From an uncultured Spirochaetaceae bacterium (GTDB lineage Bacteria; Spirochaetota; Spirochaetia; Treponematales; Treponemataceae): DNA of 33,384 nt. Below, piece by piece: positions 7,006 to 14,806 of the stretch (position 1 is the first letter of the stretch; the number at the start of each line of letters is the position of its first letter). The position numbers were made by a program, and so were the translations under genes. A model generated the notes under the pieces. The model was not told the DNA's origin. It ran no database searches and was given only the letters and a program-made list of their open reading frames with translations. Location of the stretch: positions 1 through 33,384 of the forward strand of contig CACYCX010000103.1 in the NCBI GenBank assembly GCA_902772975.1, in the 5' to 3' direction.

Positions 7006-9636
7006 TTTACGATAATCCCAGTTGTGCTTGGGGTAACGCCCCTTCATTTCCTTGCAGATTTCAGGCCATGTCGTATTCCAGAAATTATCCAGGTCCTTTG
7101 TAATCTGAAGCGGACGCCGTGCCGGAGAAAGAAGCTTAAGCAAAACCGGAACTCCAAGAATTTTTGGATTTGAAAAGCAGCCGAAAATCTGCTGAATTAT
7201 AATTTCAAGAACAGGCTCTATTTTCTGACCGTCAGACTGATAATCAATCTTTACGCTTTTTCCGTTTTCCAAAACAAGCCTGTCAGGAGCAAGATGCTCA
7301 ATTTTGCTTCCATCAAAAAAATAATACAGCGAATCATAAATTGTTTTTTCCGAAACTGATTTTGAAAAAGCATTATCATCAGAAAGAAAAGGCAAAAGCC
7401 ATTTTTCAGCATTTTCAGAAAGAAAATTCTTTAAGTCTTTTAAAGTTGAATCACTTGAAAATTCTTCCTGATAATTTGGAAGTGAATTCTTTTGTGCGCA
7501 GAATAAAATTTTATTTAAGAATTTTTCATCTTTAAATTGCAAGAAATCAAAACCGTTCTTTTTGATTGCAGAAATTACCGCAAGCTTTTTATCTTCATTT
7601 TTTACGGGAAGATTTTTCTGTGAAAGAATTATTTTCCCGTAAACAGTAAATTCTGTCTTAATAATTTTTCCGTCTTTTGAAAATTCAACTTCTTCATATT
7701 TCGAAGAATTCCTGAATAAAAATTCCTCTGCAATTTCTTTGTTTACTTCTTTATACGAGTAAACAGACGCCTGAATTTCTCCGGCATCCATTTCCGTAAT
7801 GATTATGTATTCCGGTAAAACCGCGCTGCCGTAATTTTTCAGTAGAGCAGTACGGCCCGACGCTAACCGATACTCGCCCGAATCCGCAGAACCAGCAGCG
7901 CCACAATTTCCGTTCACGCTGCAAATTAATTTTGCAATCCTGTCCGGAAATCCTGAAAGCAAAAATTCTTTTTCCGGTACAAAATCCTTTAACAGCCCGC
8001 CAATTTTATTTCCGCCATTATTTCCGCCATTATTTCCGCCATTATTTCCGCCATTATTTCCGCTTTTATTTCCGCTTTTATTTCCGCTTTTATTTCCGCT
8101 TTTATTTCCGCTTTTATTTCCGCTTTTATTTCCGCTGATACCGTCATTTCCATCGCTACCGCAATTTTTAATCGCGTTAAGGCGGCTTTCTATCATGCTG
8201 CAAAACTGCTTCTGAACTTTAGGCGCTGCTTCCTTGTATTGTGAATAAGGCAGCGCGGTTTGCGCGGATGACGCAAAGATTGTGCACGCAAGTCGCGGCT
8301 CGATACCAAGACGTAAGGCGGCCTTTCCTGTATTTGTAATCCTGTTCTGACTGTCCAGACATTTTATTAATCTTAAAAGGCGTTGTGCAGTCTGCCAGGC
8401 CGCCGGTGACGGTTTGTCCAACCAGCTTAAATTTTCCGGAACGGACGCGCCCCACTCAGCACATTCAAGCACAACCGATGACAAATCAGTCCGTAAAATT
8501 TCAGGCGGAAAATTTTTTTGACGCGGCTCTTTTTCATCCCACAGCCGAATGCATTTTCCTTCCTGCGTTCGGCCGGCGCGTCCTTTTCTCTGGTCAGCCG
8601 AAAATTCAGATTCGATTTCCGTTACAAGATGCGTCGTTCCAACATTGTTGTTCATTCTTGTAACGCGGCACATACCCGAATCGATTACCGCATACACACC
8701 TGGAACTGTAAGCGAAGTCTCCGCAATCGAAGACGAAACAATTATCCTGATTACATTTTTTTCAGGAAGCGACAATATTTTTTTCTGCTCGTCAATCGAT
8801 ATTGAACTGTGCAGCAAACAAACTTCGATGATGAAATTTTTATTACATAAATAATTTTTATCTGAACCAATCGAATTTATTTTTGCCTGAATCTGCGCGG
8901 CGCATTTTTTAATTTCATAAATTCCCGGAAGAAAAACAAGAATTGATTTTGAATCAAACCCTTTTCCATTTTTTATTCCAGCCGCAGATTTTAAAATCAA
9001 TCTTACTTCTTCAATCGCAGCGTCATCCGCAGAAAGGTTTGGCTTGTATTCAACTTGAACCGGAAAAGTCCTGCCCGGAATTTTTAAGACAGGCGCATTT
9101 AAATATTCACAGATTTTTTGCGTATTGATTGTCGCAGACATTATGATTACGTATAAATCATCGCGAAGGCTCATCGCTTCTTTCAAGAATGCAAGCGCAA
9201 GGTCTGCATGAACAGAACGCTCATGAAATTCATCCAGAATCACAACGCTTGTTTCTTCCAGAGCCGGATCTTTTTGAAGCGCTTTTGTCAAAATTGCTTC
9301 AGTCATCACAACCAGCCGCGTATCAGAATTTACATTTGAATCAAGCGCAAGCCGGTAACCGCAGGTTTTTCCGCATTCTTCACCAAGCAAAGAAGAAACA
9401 CGATTTGCAATCGAAAGTGATGCAAGACGACGCGGTTCGAGCATGAATATTTTTTTTGGAAAATGCTTTAGGAGAGCAAACGGAACCGCAGTTGATTTTC
9501 CTGCCGCAGTCTCCGCTGTTAAAATTAAAAAATGATTCGGCGATGCTTTTAAATCATTTACGATTTGTTCAAGATACGGCGCAATTGGAAGTGAAAGAAT
9601 TTGTTCCGGATATCCATCATTCAAAATTTCTTCCAT
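7000..9636 (-). CDS. hrpB: ATP-dependent helicase HrpB (DEAH box)
   Basis: This 878-residue DEAH helicase has Walker A AETAAGKS (41-48), DEFH Walker B (135-138), SAT (MSATIN) and motif VI QRKGRAGRTQEGKCIRLW. It ends in the HrpB tail LGVPVLLKLLSPARRPLQIT...MKGRYPKHNW. The family probably remodels RNA; its biological role is poorly defined. I prefer the ATG at 9636, which overlaps the upstream stop by one base (TGATG) and has GAGGAA upstream, over a TTG three bases earlier. Between the helicase core and C-terminal part lies a 44-residue low-complexity tract (about 501-544, SGNK then GGNN repeats) encoded by a 12-bp tandem repeat. The protein is ~70 residues longer than E. coli HrpB, partly from this tract. 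Confidence 0.92.
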   Translation of the reverse strand: MEEILNDGYPEQILSLPIAPYLEQIVNDLKASPNHFLILTAETAAGKSTAVPFALLKHFPKKIFMLEPRRLASLSIANRVSSLLGEECGKTCGYRLALDSNVNSDTRLVVMTEAILTKALQKDPALEETSVVILDEFHERSVHADLALAFLKEAMSLRDDLYVIIMSATINTQKICEYLNAPVLKIPGRTFPVQVEYKPNLSADDAAIEEVRLILKSAAGIKNGKGFDSKSILVFLPGIYEIKKCAAQIQAKINSIGSDKNYLCNKNFIIEVCLLHSSISIDEQKKILSLPEKNVIRIIVSSSIAETSLTVPGVYAVIDSGMCRVTRMNNNVGTTHLVTEIESEFSADQRKGRAGRTQEGKCIRLWDEKEPRQKNFPPEILRTDLSSVVLECAEWGASVPENLSWLDKPSPAAWQTAQRLLRLIKCLDSQNRITNTGKAALRLGIEPRLACTIFASSAQTALPYSQYKEAAPKVQKQFCSMIESRLNAIKNCGSDGNDGISGNKSGNKSGNKSGNKSGNKSGNKSGNNGGNNGGNNGGNNGGNKIGGLLKDFVPEKEFLLSGFPDRIAKLICSVNGNCGAAGSADSGEYRLASGRTALLKNYGSAVLPEYIIITEMDAGEIQASVYSYKEVNKEIAEEFLFRNSSKYEEVEFSKDGKIIKTEFTVYGKIILSQKNLPVKNEDKKLAVISAIKKNGFDFLQFKDEKFLNKILFCAQKNSLPNYQEEFSSDSTLKDLKNFLSENAEKWLLPFLSDDNAFSKSVSEKTIYDSLYYFFDGSKIEHLAPDRLVLENGKSVKIDYQSDGQKIEPVLEIIIQQIFGCFSNPKILGVPVLLKLLSPARRPLQITKDLDNFWNTTWPEICKEMKGRYPKHNWDYRKI
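8005..8136. repeat. 12-bp tandem repeat, 11 units, inside hrpB
   Basis: Eleven uninterrupted 12-bp units fill 132 bp. Units 1-4 end in CC (mostly ATTATTTCCGCC), unit 5 is a junction, and units 6-11 are TTTATTTCCGCT. On the coding strand they give GGNN and SGNK repeats. Because the unit is a multiple of 3, gain or loss of units changes protein length but not frame. Confidence 0.95.
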
Positions 9637-10067
9637 CAAGCAAATTCCTCATTCCATATTTCACAAAGCCGCGCGTCGATATTCTTCAAAATATTTTTAG
9701 ATTTTAAATCAATTTTTTTCTCTGTAAGCTTTTCAAAATAAAAAAAAGTTTTTGAAATAAGGGCGCCTATTGTTCCGGGAAGCAGGATTTTTTTTGAGAT
9801 AAAAATCCGCGAAAGAAAAACAGTTCCAGAAAGTACCGCGCTTTTTTGCAAGCCTTTTAAAAATGCGCCTTGCGTAATCGGAAACGAATTTAAAAAATTA
9901 ATTCTGAATAAAACTTTTCCGTTCGGAATCAAAAGCGTAATCAGCGTAATCGAAAGCGTCACTACAACAACCGGAATCACCTTGATTTTTTTCCGCATAA
10001 TAAAAGAAGCAGCCGCAAGGCAAACCGTAATTGACCAAAAAATTATCGTCTTTAAAATCTCATTCAT
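9636..10067 (-). CDS. Small membrane protein of unknown function
   Basis: The 143-residue protein has hydrophobic segments at about 8-22, 30-50 and 78-105, and a basic C-terminal tail (KKIDLKSKNILKN). I do not recognise a domain. Its start overlaps the Gx-transporter stop by 4 bp (ATGA) and its stop overlaps the hrpB start, so it is translationally coupled on both sides. The tight link to the Gx transporter suggests it could be that protein's membrane partner; this is inference only. Confidence 0.7.
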   Translation of the reverse strand: MNEILKTIIFWSITVCLAAASFIMRKKIKVIPVVVVTLSITLITLLIPNGKVLFRINFLNSFPITQGAFLKGLQKSAVLSGTVFLSRIFISKKILLPGTIGALISKTFFYFEKLTEKKIDLKSKNILKNIDARLCEIWNEEFA

Positions 10068-10591
10068 TTTTCTACCTGCCGCTCTGATTTTACAAGCCTT
10101 ACGAATTCCGACGAAGAATAAAATTTTTCTGCAAACAAGCCAAGTAAAATTCCTGTCACCAAACTTGAACCCAAAAGTACGGGCGCAATAAATTTTGCCG
10201 CATCTGTTCCGGGAAACAAAATTAAATTTGCCACAGCAAGCTGTGCAAGTGAATTTAAAAGTGAGCCGCCAATCGAAATCCCTGTATTTGAAATCAAACC
10301 ACGCCTGAAAAACGCCTTATACAAAATCAGCATCCCGATTCCAGACGCAAACGAACCGCAAATCGAAAAAACGCATACATACGAAAACAGCGTTCCCGAA
10401 ATCAAATTCTGTCCCAGGATTTTCAATACAATCAGAATTAAATAATTTTTTGCATCAAGAAAATGAAGTGCAATTACGAGCGGAAGATTTGCAAGCCCCA
10501 GCCGCAAAAACGGAAGAGGCTTTGGAATTGAATATTCTACTGCGGACAGAAAAAGACATGCCGCAGACAGAAAAGCAAGAAGCTTTCTCAT
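10064..10591 (-). CDS. Gx transporter family protein (heptaprenyl diphosphate synthase component I-like)
   Basis: The 175-residue membrane protein has about five hydrophobic segments. Its LRLGLANLPLVIALHFL, GTLFSYVCVFSICGSFASG and GISIGGSLLNSLAQLAVA blocks match the Hpre_diP_synt_I / Gx transporter family (PF07456). Those proteins resemble substrate-binding subunits of ECF-type vitamin transporters. Despite the family name, an isoprenoid-synthase role is not shown by the sequence. It starts 2 bp after mtnN without its own clear ribosome site, so translation is probably coupled. Confidence 0.75.
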   Translation of the reverse strand: MRKLLAFLSAACLFLSAVEYSIPKPLPFLRLGLANLPLVIALHFLDAKNYLILIVLKILGQNLISGTLFSYVCVFSICGSFASGIGMLILYKAFFRRGLISNTGISIGGSLLNSLAQLAVANLILFPGTDAAKFIAPVLLGSSLVTGILLGLFAEKFYSSSEFVRLVKSERQVEK

Positions 10592-10593
10592 TA

Positions 10594-11304
10594 TCAGAAC
10601 TGCTTCAACAGTGCGAGCATAATCGCTGCACTCAAATCAGCGGCTGTATTCTCATTAAACTGGTATGTTGCATCGGCGCTGTCGTCTGCCATATCAGAAA
10701 GCGTCCTGATAATTACAAACGGCGTCTTGTTAAGCCAGCAGGCATGTGCAATAGCAGCGCCTTCCATTTCCACGCAAGCAGGAGAGCAGATTTCCTTAAT
10801 ATGCTCTTTCACCGCTTTGTCAGATATAAACTGATCGCCGGTCGCGACGCGGCCTACCACAAGCTTATGTCCTTCAGCTTCCTTGAGCGTCGGGAAAATC
10901 TTAAGGATTTTTTCTATCATTTTTGTATCGGCCGGAAAAGCAGAACAAGCCATCTGCGGAACCTCTGTCGGTTTATACCCAAACCCGGTCGCATCCATAT
11001 CGTGGTAGACCGCGTCGCTTGAAAGAACTACATCAAGAACACCGAGTCCGCTTGCCATCGCGCCTGCAATTCCAGAATTGATGATAAATTCGCAGCCAAA
11101 GCTCAAAATCAATCTCTGGGCGCACAAAGCCGCATTTACCTTTCCAACACCGCTTCTTACCACTACAACATCAGTGTTGTTGATTTTTCCTTCAAAAAAC
11201 TTAAGTGAACCGGCCTCTGTTTCCTTTACATTTCCGGCTGATTTCATGGCTTCTAATAATTTTGAAACCTCAATTTCCATTGCGCCAATAATTCCAAATT
11301 TCAT
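10594..11304 (-). CDS. mtnN: 5'-methylthioadenosine/S-adenosylhomocysteine nucleosidase
   Basis: This 236-residue cytoplasmic hydrolase removes adenine from MTA, SAH and 5'-deoxyadenosine, recycling sulfur and relieving inhibition of SAM-using enzymes. Catalytic Glu12 (GAMEIEV), the NSGIAGA phosphorylase-fold loop, VEMEGAA (ribose-binding Glu) and the catalytic Asp in LSDMAD are all present. The start is ATG 11304, with AGGAG at the right distance; a longer reading frame to 11355 lacks a site and family support. It is the first gene of the mtnN-Gx-unknown-hrpB operon. Its leader contains two 26-bp direct repeats. The product also clears 5'-deoxyadenosine made by radical SAM enzymes such as the one at 3498. 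Confidence 0.93.
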   Translation of the reverse strand: MKFGIIGAMEIEVSKLLEAMKSAGNVKETEAGSLKFFEGKINNTDVVVVRSGVGKVNAALCAQRLILSFGCEFIINSGIAGAMASGLGVLDVVLSSDAVYHDMDATGFGYKPTEVPQMACSAFPADTKMIEKILKIFPTLKEAEGHKLVVGRVATGDQFISDKAVKEHIKEICSPACVEMEGAAIAHACWLNKTPFVIIRTLSDMADDSADATYQFNENTAADLSAAIMLALLKQF

Positions 11305-11335
11305 ATTAACTCCTAAAAATCTTTGTTTTTCGCAT

Positions 11336-11392
11336 AAATTCGCAAAAAACCGCAAAGAATGTCACTAATTTCGCAAAATACCGCAAAAAATG
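11336..11392. repeat. Two 26-bp direct repeats, 31 bp apart, in the mtnN leader
   Basis: Copies at 11336-11361 and 11367-11392 match at 23 of 26 positions by eye. Each contains TCGCAAAA followed by CCGCAAA. The 31-bp period is about three helical turns, as for tandem binding sites of one protein. They lie between a minus-strand TTGACA (11413-11418) and the mtnN ATG. Confidence 0.6.
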
Positions 11393-11424
11393 CAATATTT
11401 TCTGTAAAATTCTGTCAAAATCTA

Positions 11425-11453
11425 TTGACTAGAATTAAATAATACTATATTCT
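11425..11453 (+). promoter_or_regulatory. Possible promoter for small RNA candidate 1
   Basis: TTGACT (11425-11430) is followed by TATATT at 15 bp or TATTCT at 17 bp. It faces the terminator at 11485-11529 with no gene between. Confidence 0.4.
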
Positions 11454-11454
11454 A

Positions 11455-11529
11455 CGTACAACAGCAAGCAAAAAAAAATATTACAAAAAAGAACCGCTTC
11501 CTTTTCCTCCTATGCGGTTCTTTTTTTTT
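11455..11529 (+). ncRNA. Candidate small RNA 1 (~70 nt) with CU-rich terminator loop
   Basis: A short transcript from the promoter at 11425 would end at a strong intrinsic terminator. Its 5' half is A-rich and single-stranded. The 16-nt terminator loop, TTCCTTTTCCTCCTAT, contains CCTCCT, the complement of a Shine-Dalgarno sequence. No open reading frame with a start fits inside. Prediction from sequence only. Confidence 0.4.
11485..11529 (+). terminator. Rho-independent terminator 1 of the intergenic stretch
   Basis: AAAAAAGAACCGC pairs with GCGGTTCTTTTTT around a 16-nt loop and is followed by a T-run to 11529. The A-rich 5' arm makes the hairpin partly bidirectional. Confidence 0.85.
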
Positions 11530-11612
11530 GAAGGACTTGAAAACAAAAATTTTCAGTTCACAAAAACTCCCTCCTTGTAACAGGCAGTGTTTCCCCGCTG
11601 CCTGTTTTTTTT
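11530..11612 (+). ncRNA. Candidate small RNA 2, or read-through product of candidate 1
   Basis: Between terminators 1 and 2 is about 80 nt without a gene, containing the single-stranded stretch ACTCCCTCCTTG, again an anti-Shine-Dalgarno-like CCTCC. No clear separate promoter was found, so it may be an extension of candidate 1. Confidence 0.25.
11579..11612 (+). terminator. Rho-independent terminator 2
   Basis: AACAGGCAG, loop TGTTTCCCCG, CTGCCTGTT, followed by eight T in total (11605-11612). Confidence 0.85.
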
Positions 11613-11621
11613 CCATTTTAT

Positions 11622-11650
11622 TTGTAATATTTCCGCATTTTATTTATTAT
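11622..11650 (+). promoter_or_regulatory. Promoter of the lpoB-like gene
   Basis: TTGTAA (11622-11627), 17-bp spacer, TATTAT (11645-11650), followed by a TA-rich run. It starts 10 bp after terminator 2. The gene's ribosome site AAGGAG lies before ATG 11686. Confidence 0.6.
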
Positions 11651-11685
11651 ATATATATATTCATATCGAAAAGGAGATTTAGTTT

Positions 11686-12288
11686 ATGAAAAAGTTATCT
11701 TTATTTGTATTCGCAGCATTCATGTTTTCAATCTGCTGCTGTGCAAGCACAAAAGTTAAGCGTGTTGATTCAAATTCTACAACAGATTTGAGCGGCTACT
11801 GGAACGACACAGATGTCCGCATCGTAAGTGACAGCCTGATTGAACAATGCCTTTCTGCCGGATGGTATAACGAATTCAGAACTGAAAAGGGCAAAAAGCC
11901 GATTATCATCGTAGGCGATTTCCGCAATTTAAGTGATGAACACATGGACACATCGATTATCTCAAAGAAAATCGAAATAAGCCTTATCAACAGCGGAAAA
12001 GTTACTTCAGTTGCAAATTCTTCTGAAAGAGGCGAAATCAGAAAAGAGCGCGATGACCAGCAGATTAATTCCAGCGTAGAAACAGCCAAAAATCTCGGAA
12101 ACGAAACAGCCGCTGACTTCATGCTTCAGGGAACTGTAAAAACAATCATCGATTCAAACGGCAAAAAATCAACCCGCTCATATTTTGTAACAGCTGAACT
12201 CGTAAACATGGAATCAAACGAAAAAGTCTGGCTCGGCGAAAATGATGAAATCAAGAAATTGATCAAGCGCTCATCAGTCAGAATGTAA
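11686..12288 (+). CDS. LpoB-like penicillin-binding-protein activator lipoprotein
   Basis: This 200-residue lipoprotein has a signal peptide with a Cys triplet at residues 17-19 (FSICCCAS). The mature part has DLSGYWNDTDVRIVSDSLIEQCL, PIIIVGDFRN, HMDTSIISKKIEISLINSGKV, then ADFMLQGTVKTI and VTAELVNMESNEKVW, the layout of the LpoB family (PF13036). In E. coli LpoB activates PBP1b from the outer membrane. Spirochaete and Bacteroidota homologues exist but their partner is not established. It has its own promoter and is followed by two LPP20-type genes on the same strand. Confidence 0.8.
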   Translation: MKKLSLFVFAAFMFSICCCASTKVKRVDSNSTTDLSGYWNDTDVRIVSDSLIEQCLSAGWYNEFRTEKGKKPIIIVGDFRNLSDEHMDTSIISKKIEISLINSGKVTSVANSSERGEIRKERDDQQINSSVETAKNLGNETAADFMLQGTVKTIIDSNGKKSTRSYFVTAELVNMESNEKVWLGENDEIKKLIKRSSVRM

Positions 12289-12342
12289 TTAGGATTTTTT
12301 AAGGTACTACAGTTTAATACAGCTTAATATCGAAGGAACTTT

Positions 12343-13377
12343 ATGAAAAAAGTTTTATCTGTGATTTTAATTTCACTTTGCGTATTTTCTGCATTTGCAA
12401 GCGCAAAAAAAGATACTGCCAAAGCCTCCAAATCATCAAAGAAGGACCTGGCAGCCGCACCGGAATGGGTAACAGGAACGCCTTCAAACTATCCGGCCGT
12501 TTATTACATAACAGGCGTAGGTTCAGGCGAAACTGATTCTGGAGCAGAAGATTCCGCAAAATCGGAAGTAACAAAAATTATCAGAATGAAAATCGAATCA
12601 AACGAGACATATGACGTTTCTTCGACAGAGATTTCTTCTGATTCAAAATTCTCGTCTTCAATAAACACGACGGCGTCGCTCAAAGAAATTTCCGGAATCA
12701 AAATCGTAAAGAAATATTCTTCCAACGACGGAACAATTTACGCGCTTGCCGTTTTAGACAGGCAGCAGGCGGCCGACTATTACGCGTCGCTTCTTCATGC
12801 AAACGAAAAAAAGATTAACCAGAACATCAAGCTTGCCGAACAAAACCGCGGCAAACTCAAAAGCGTTTCGTATGCAGAAACAGCGCTTAATCTTGCAAAA
12901 GAAAACGAATACAATCTTTTCCTGATTAACGTACTCGCGCCGCTTAAAAAGCCTGACACAACCCTTTCGTATACCGACACCGAAAGCATCGTACATTTTT
13001 CAAAAGAAATTATCGAAGACATTCAGGTTGCCGTCAGCGTTACAAATGACAGCGCAAACCTCATAAGCAATGCTTTCTCTTCGATAATAACAGACCGCTT
13101 TATGACAATCAGCAGCGCCGCGGCCGCCGATTACATAATCGAAGCCGAAATCTCGCTCACAGATTTAGGCACAAACGATGACAAGCACTACTTTGTAAAT
13201 TACAGCCTTTCTTCGAGCATGAAGGATAAAGCGACCGGAAACAATGTAATTACATTTTCCAAAAACGGCCGCGCTGGTCACCTGAATACTAAAGGCGCCG
13301 AGCAGAAAGCATACATGCTTATTAAAGACATAATCGAAAAGGAATTTAAGGCAAAACTAAACGACGCCATTAAATGA
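12343..13377 (+). CDS. Exported LPP20-like envelope protein
   Basis: This 344-residue protein has a type I signal peptide (cleavage likely after AFASA, residue ~21) and no lipobox, so it is probably periplasmic. Residues ~37-160 resemble LPP20 lipoprotein domains: APEWVTGTPSNYPAVYYITGVGSG, then an Ala/Ser-rich helix and IYALAVLDRQQAADYY. The C-terminal half (about 215-340) has an LpoB/CsgG-like feel (ISNAFSSIITDRF, ADYIIEAEISLTD), but this is a weak match. The ribosome site AAGGAA precedes ATG 12343. The context links it to the LpoB-like and LPP20 genes. Function unknown. Confidence 0.7.
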   Translation: MKKVLSVILISLCVFSAFASAKKDTAKASKSSKKDLAAAPEWVTGTPSNYPAVYYITGVGSGETDSGAEDSAKSEVTKIIRMKIESNETYDVSSTEISSDSKFSSSINTTASLKEISGIKIVKKYSSNDGTIYALAVLDRQQAADYYASLLHANEKKINQNIKLAEQNRGKLKSVSYAETALNLAKENEYNLFLINVLAPLKKPDTTLSYTDTESIVHFSKEIIEDIQVAVSVTNDSANLISNAFSSIITDRFMTISSAAAADYIIEAEISLTDLGTNDDKHYFVNYSLSSSMKDKATGNNVITFSKNGRAGHLNTKGAEQKAYMLIKDIIEKEFKAKLNDAIK

Positions 13378-13451
13378 CGCAAATAGCGCAATATAATAAG
13401 GTTTTTTAATCAGTTGTAATATTTTTTGCAACTGTATAATATTATAAAAGT

Positions 13452-13478
13452 CCGATTTACGGGACAAACATAAATCGG
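13452..13478 (+). promoter_or_regulatory. Stem-loop in the 5' leader of the LPP20 lipoprotein gene
   Basis: CCGATTT (13452-13458) pairs with AAATCGG (13472-13478) just before the ribosome site AATAGGAG. A -10-like TATAAT lies upstream near 13435. A stabilising or translation-tuning role is possible. Confidence 0.4.
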
Positions 13479-13493
13479 CAATAGGAGTTTATT

Positions 13494-14090
13494 ATGAAGA
13501 AGTCTATTTTTGCAGTTTCATGCATTATGGCTGCATTGCTCACATTCGGCTGTGCATCTAACAAAAAAGACAACAAAACAACAACAGAAGCACCTGCTGC
13601 AGTTGAAAAACCAAACGCAGTTGTTTACGGAAAGGACGGAACACCACGACCGGACTGGGTTACAAAAGGCAAAAAATCATCAGCAGGAATTTATGCTGTA
13701 GGAAGCTCAAAGCTTTCTAATTTTGCAAACTCACTCAAGGCTGCAAAGCTCAACGCACGCAACGAACTTGCAACATCAGTTAACACATCAATCAATTCTG
13801 TACTCCGCTCATACACACAGGATACAGGCAACGCTGATGATTCACTTAACTACATGGAAGAAGCAGTTCAGCAGGTAACAAGCGAAATGATTTCCGGTTC
13901 AGAAATGGAAGATTCATGGCAGGCAAAAGACGGCGAAGTATTCGCTCTGATGTTCCTCCCTTATTCTTCAGTATGGCCGGCAACAAAAGAAGTAGCTGAC
14001 AAATACATTCCTGATTCAAAGACAACTTTGACAGAAGAAAAAGCACAGGCTGCTTTCCAGAAGTACTTTGAATCAGTTACAACAAAATAA
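13494..14090 (+). CDS. LPP20 family lipoprotein
   Basis: The 198-residue lipoprotein has lipobox LTFGC with Cys20. The mature region contains RPDWVTKGKKSSAGIYAVGSSKL, then NSLKAAKLNARNELATSVNTSI, typical of the LPP20 domain (PF02169), and EVFALMFLPYSSV. It is probably anchored in the outer membrane or the periplasmic leaflet. The family is best known as Helicobacter Lpp20, without a known enzymatic role. It has its own likely promoter and leader hairpin, and a strong AGGAG site. A bidirectional terminator follows. Confidence 0.85.
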   Translation: MKKSIFAVSCIMAALLTFGCASNKKDNKTTTEAPAAVEKPNAVVYGKDGTPRPDWVTKGKKSSAGIYAVGSSKLSNFANSLKAAKLNARNELATSVNTSINSVLRSYTQDTGNADDSLNYMEEAVQQVTSEMISGSEMEDSWQAKDGEVFALMFLPYSSVWPATKEVADKYIPDSKTTLTEEKAQAAFQKYFESVTTK

Positions 14091-14116
14091 ATTAAAAGCT
14101 TAGAGCTGCATAAAAC

Positions 14117-14150
14117 AAAAGGCTGTCCAAATCGGGCAGCCTTTTTATTT
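14117..14150. terminator. Bidirectional Rho-independent terminator between LPP20 and efp
   Basis: AAAAGGCTGTCC, loop AAATC, GGGCAGCCTTTTT. T-rich on the plus strand after the stem, and TTTTGTTTT on the minus strand, so it can end both the lipoprotein transcript and the efp transcript. Confidence 0.85.
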
Positions 14151-14192
14151 TACTGAATATTTAATTCAATATCGGATAATCAGTTTTGCTGA

Positions 14193-14762
14193 TTAGTCTT
14201 TTGCGCGCTCAACGAATGAACCGTCGCGTGTATCAATTACGATGCGGTCATCGATGTTGCAGAACAACGGAACCTTAACTTCTGCACCTGTATCGAGAGT
14301 TGCCGGCTTAAGAGACTTACCAGAAGTATCACCCTTAACACCAGGCTCGCAGTATGTAATTGTGCGTGTTACCTTTACAGGAAGCTTAACACCAACAGCC
14401 TTGTCCTCGTAGTATGTAATCTTGATTTCCATCTCATCATCTGGAGAAATATATCCGGCATTGTCGCCAAGGTCTTCTTTTGTAAGAAGAACTTCATCGT
14501 ATGTTTCCTGATCCATAAAGTGAAAGTCATCGCCATCAACATAAGAAAGAGCAACTGTTTTTTCAACAAGCTCAACTTCATCAAACTTTTCGCCGGCATC
14601 AAGACCCAAATCCTGTGTAGAACCAGTAAGGATGTTCTTTACGCGAAGGTTAGTTACCATACCTGCACGTCCGCCCTTCTGTCCGAGCATTCTCTGAACG
14701 ATGAACGGTGCGTTCTCATACATAAAAGCTGAGCCAACTCTGATTTCGTTTGTAGATATCAT
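14193..14762 (-). CDS. efp: Elongation factor P, arginine-32 (EarP) type
   Basis: This 189-residue factor helps ribosomes make polyproline bonds. The KOW-like N-terminal domain carries the modified loop LGQKGGRAGMVTNL; the tip residue is Arg at exactly position 32, as in Pseudomonas EF-P, not Lys34. Two OB domains follow, ending in GDTSGKSLKPATLDTGAEVKVPLF and DGSFVERAKD. Arg32 is the residue rhamnosylated by EarP, whose gene is directly upstream. The ribosome site GGGGA precedes ATG 14762. It is the last gene of a long minus-strand series and ends at the bidirectional terminator. Confidence 0.95.
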   Translation of the reverse strand: MISTNEIRVGSAFMYENAPFIVQRMLGQKGGRAGMVTNLRVKNILTGSTQDLGLDAGEKFDEVELVEKTVALSYVDGDDFHFMDQETYDEVLLTKEDLGDNAGYISPDDEMEIKITYYEDKAVGVKLPVKVTRTITYCEPGVKGDTSGKSLKPATLDTGAEVKVPLFCNIDDRIVIDTRDGSFVERAKD

Positions 14763-14806
14763 TTTCTATCCCCATAAAAAAAAATTCAAATAAAGTGTGT
14801 TATTAA

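Noticed and set aside
7932-8138. Plus-strand frame encoding a repeated Tyr/Phe/Arg peptide
   Set aside because: Antisense shadow of the 12-bp repeat in hrpB.
10594-11355. Longer N-terminus for the nucleosidase
   Set aside because: The extra 17 residues precede the conserved MKFGIIGAME start and ATG 11304 has its own AGGAG site.
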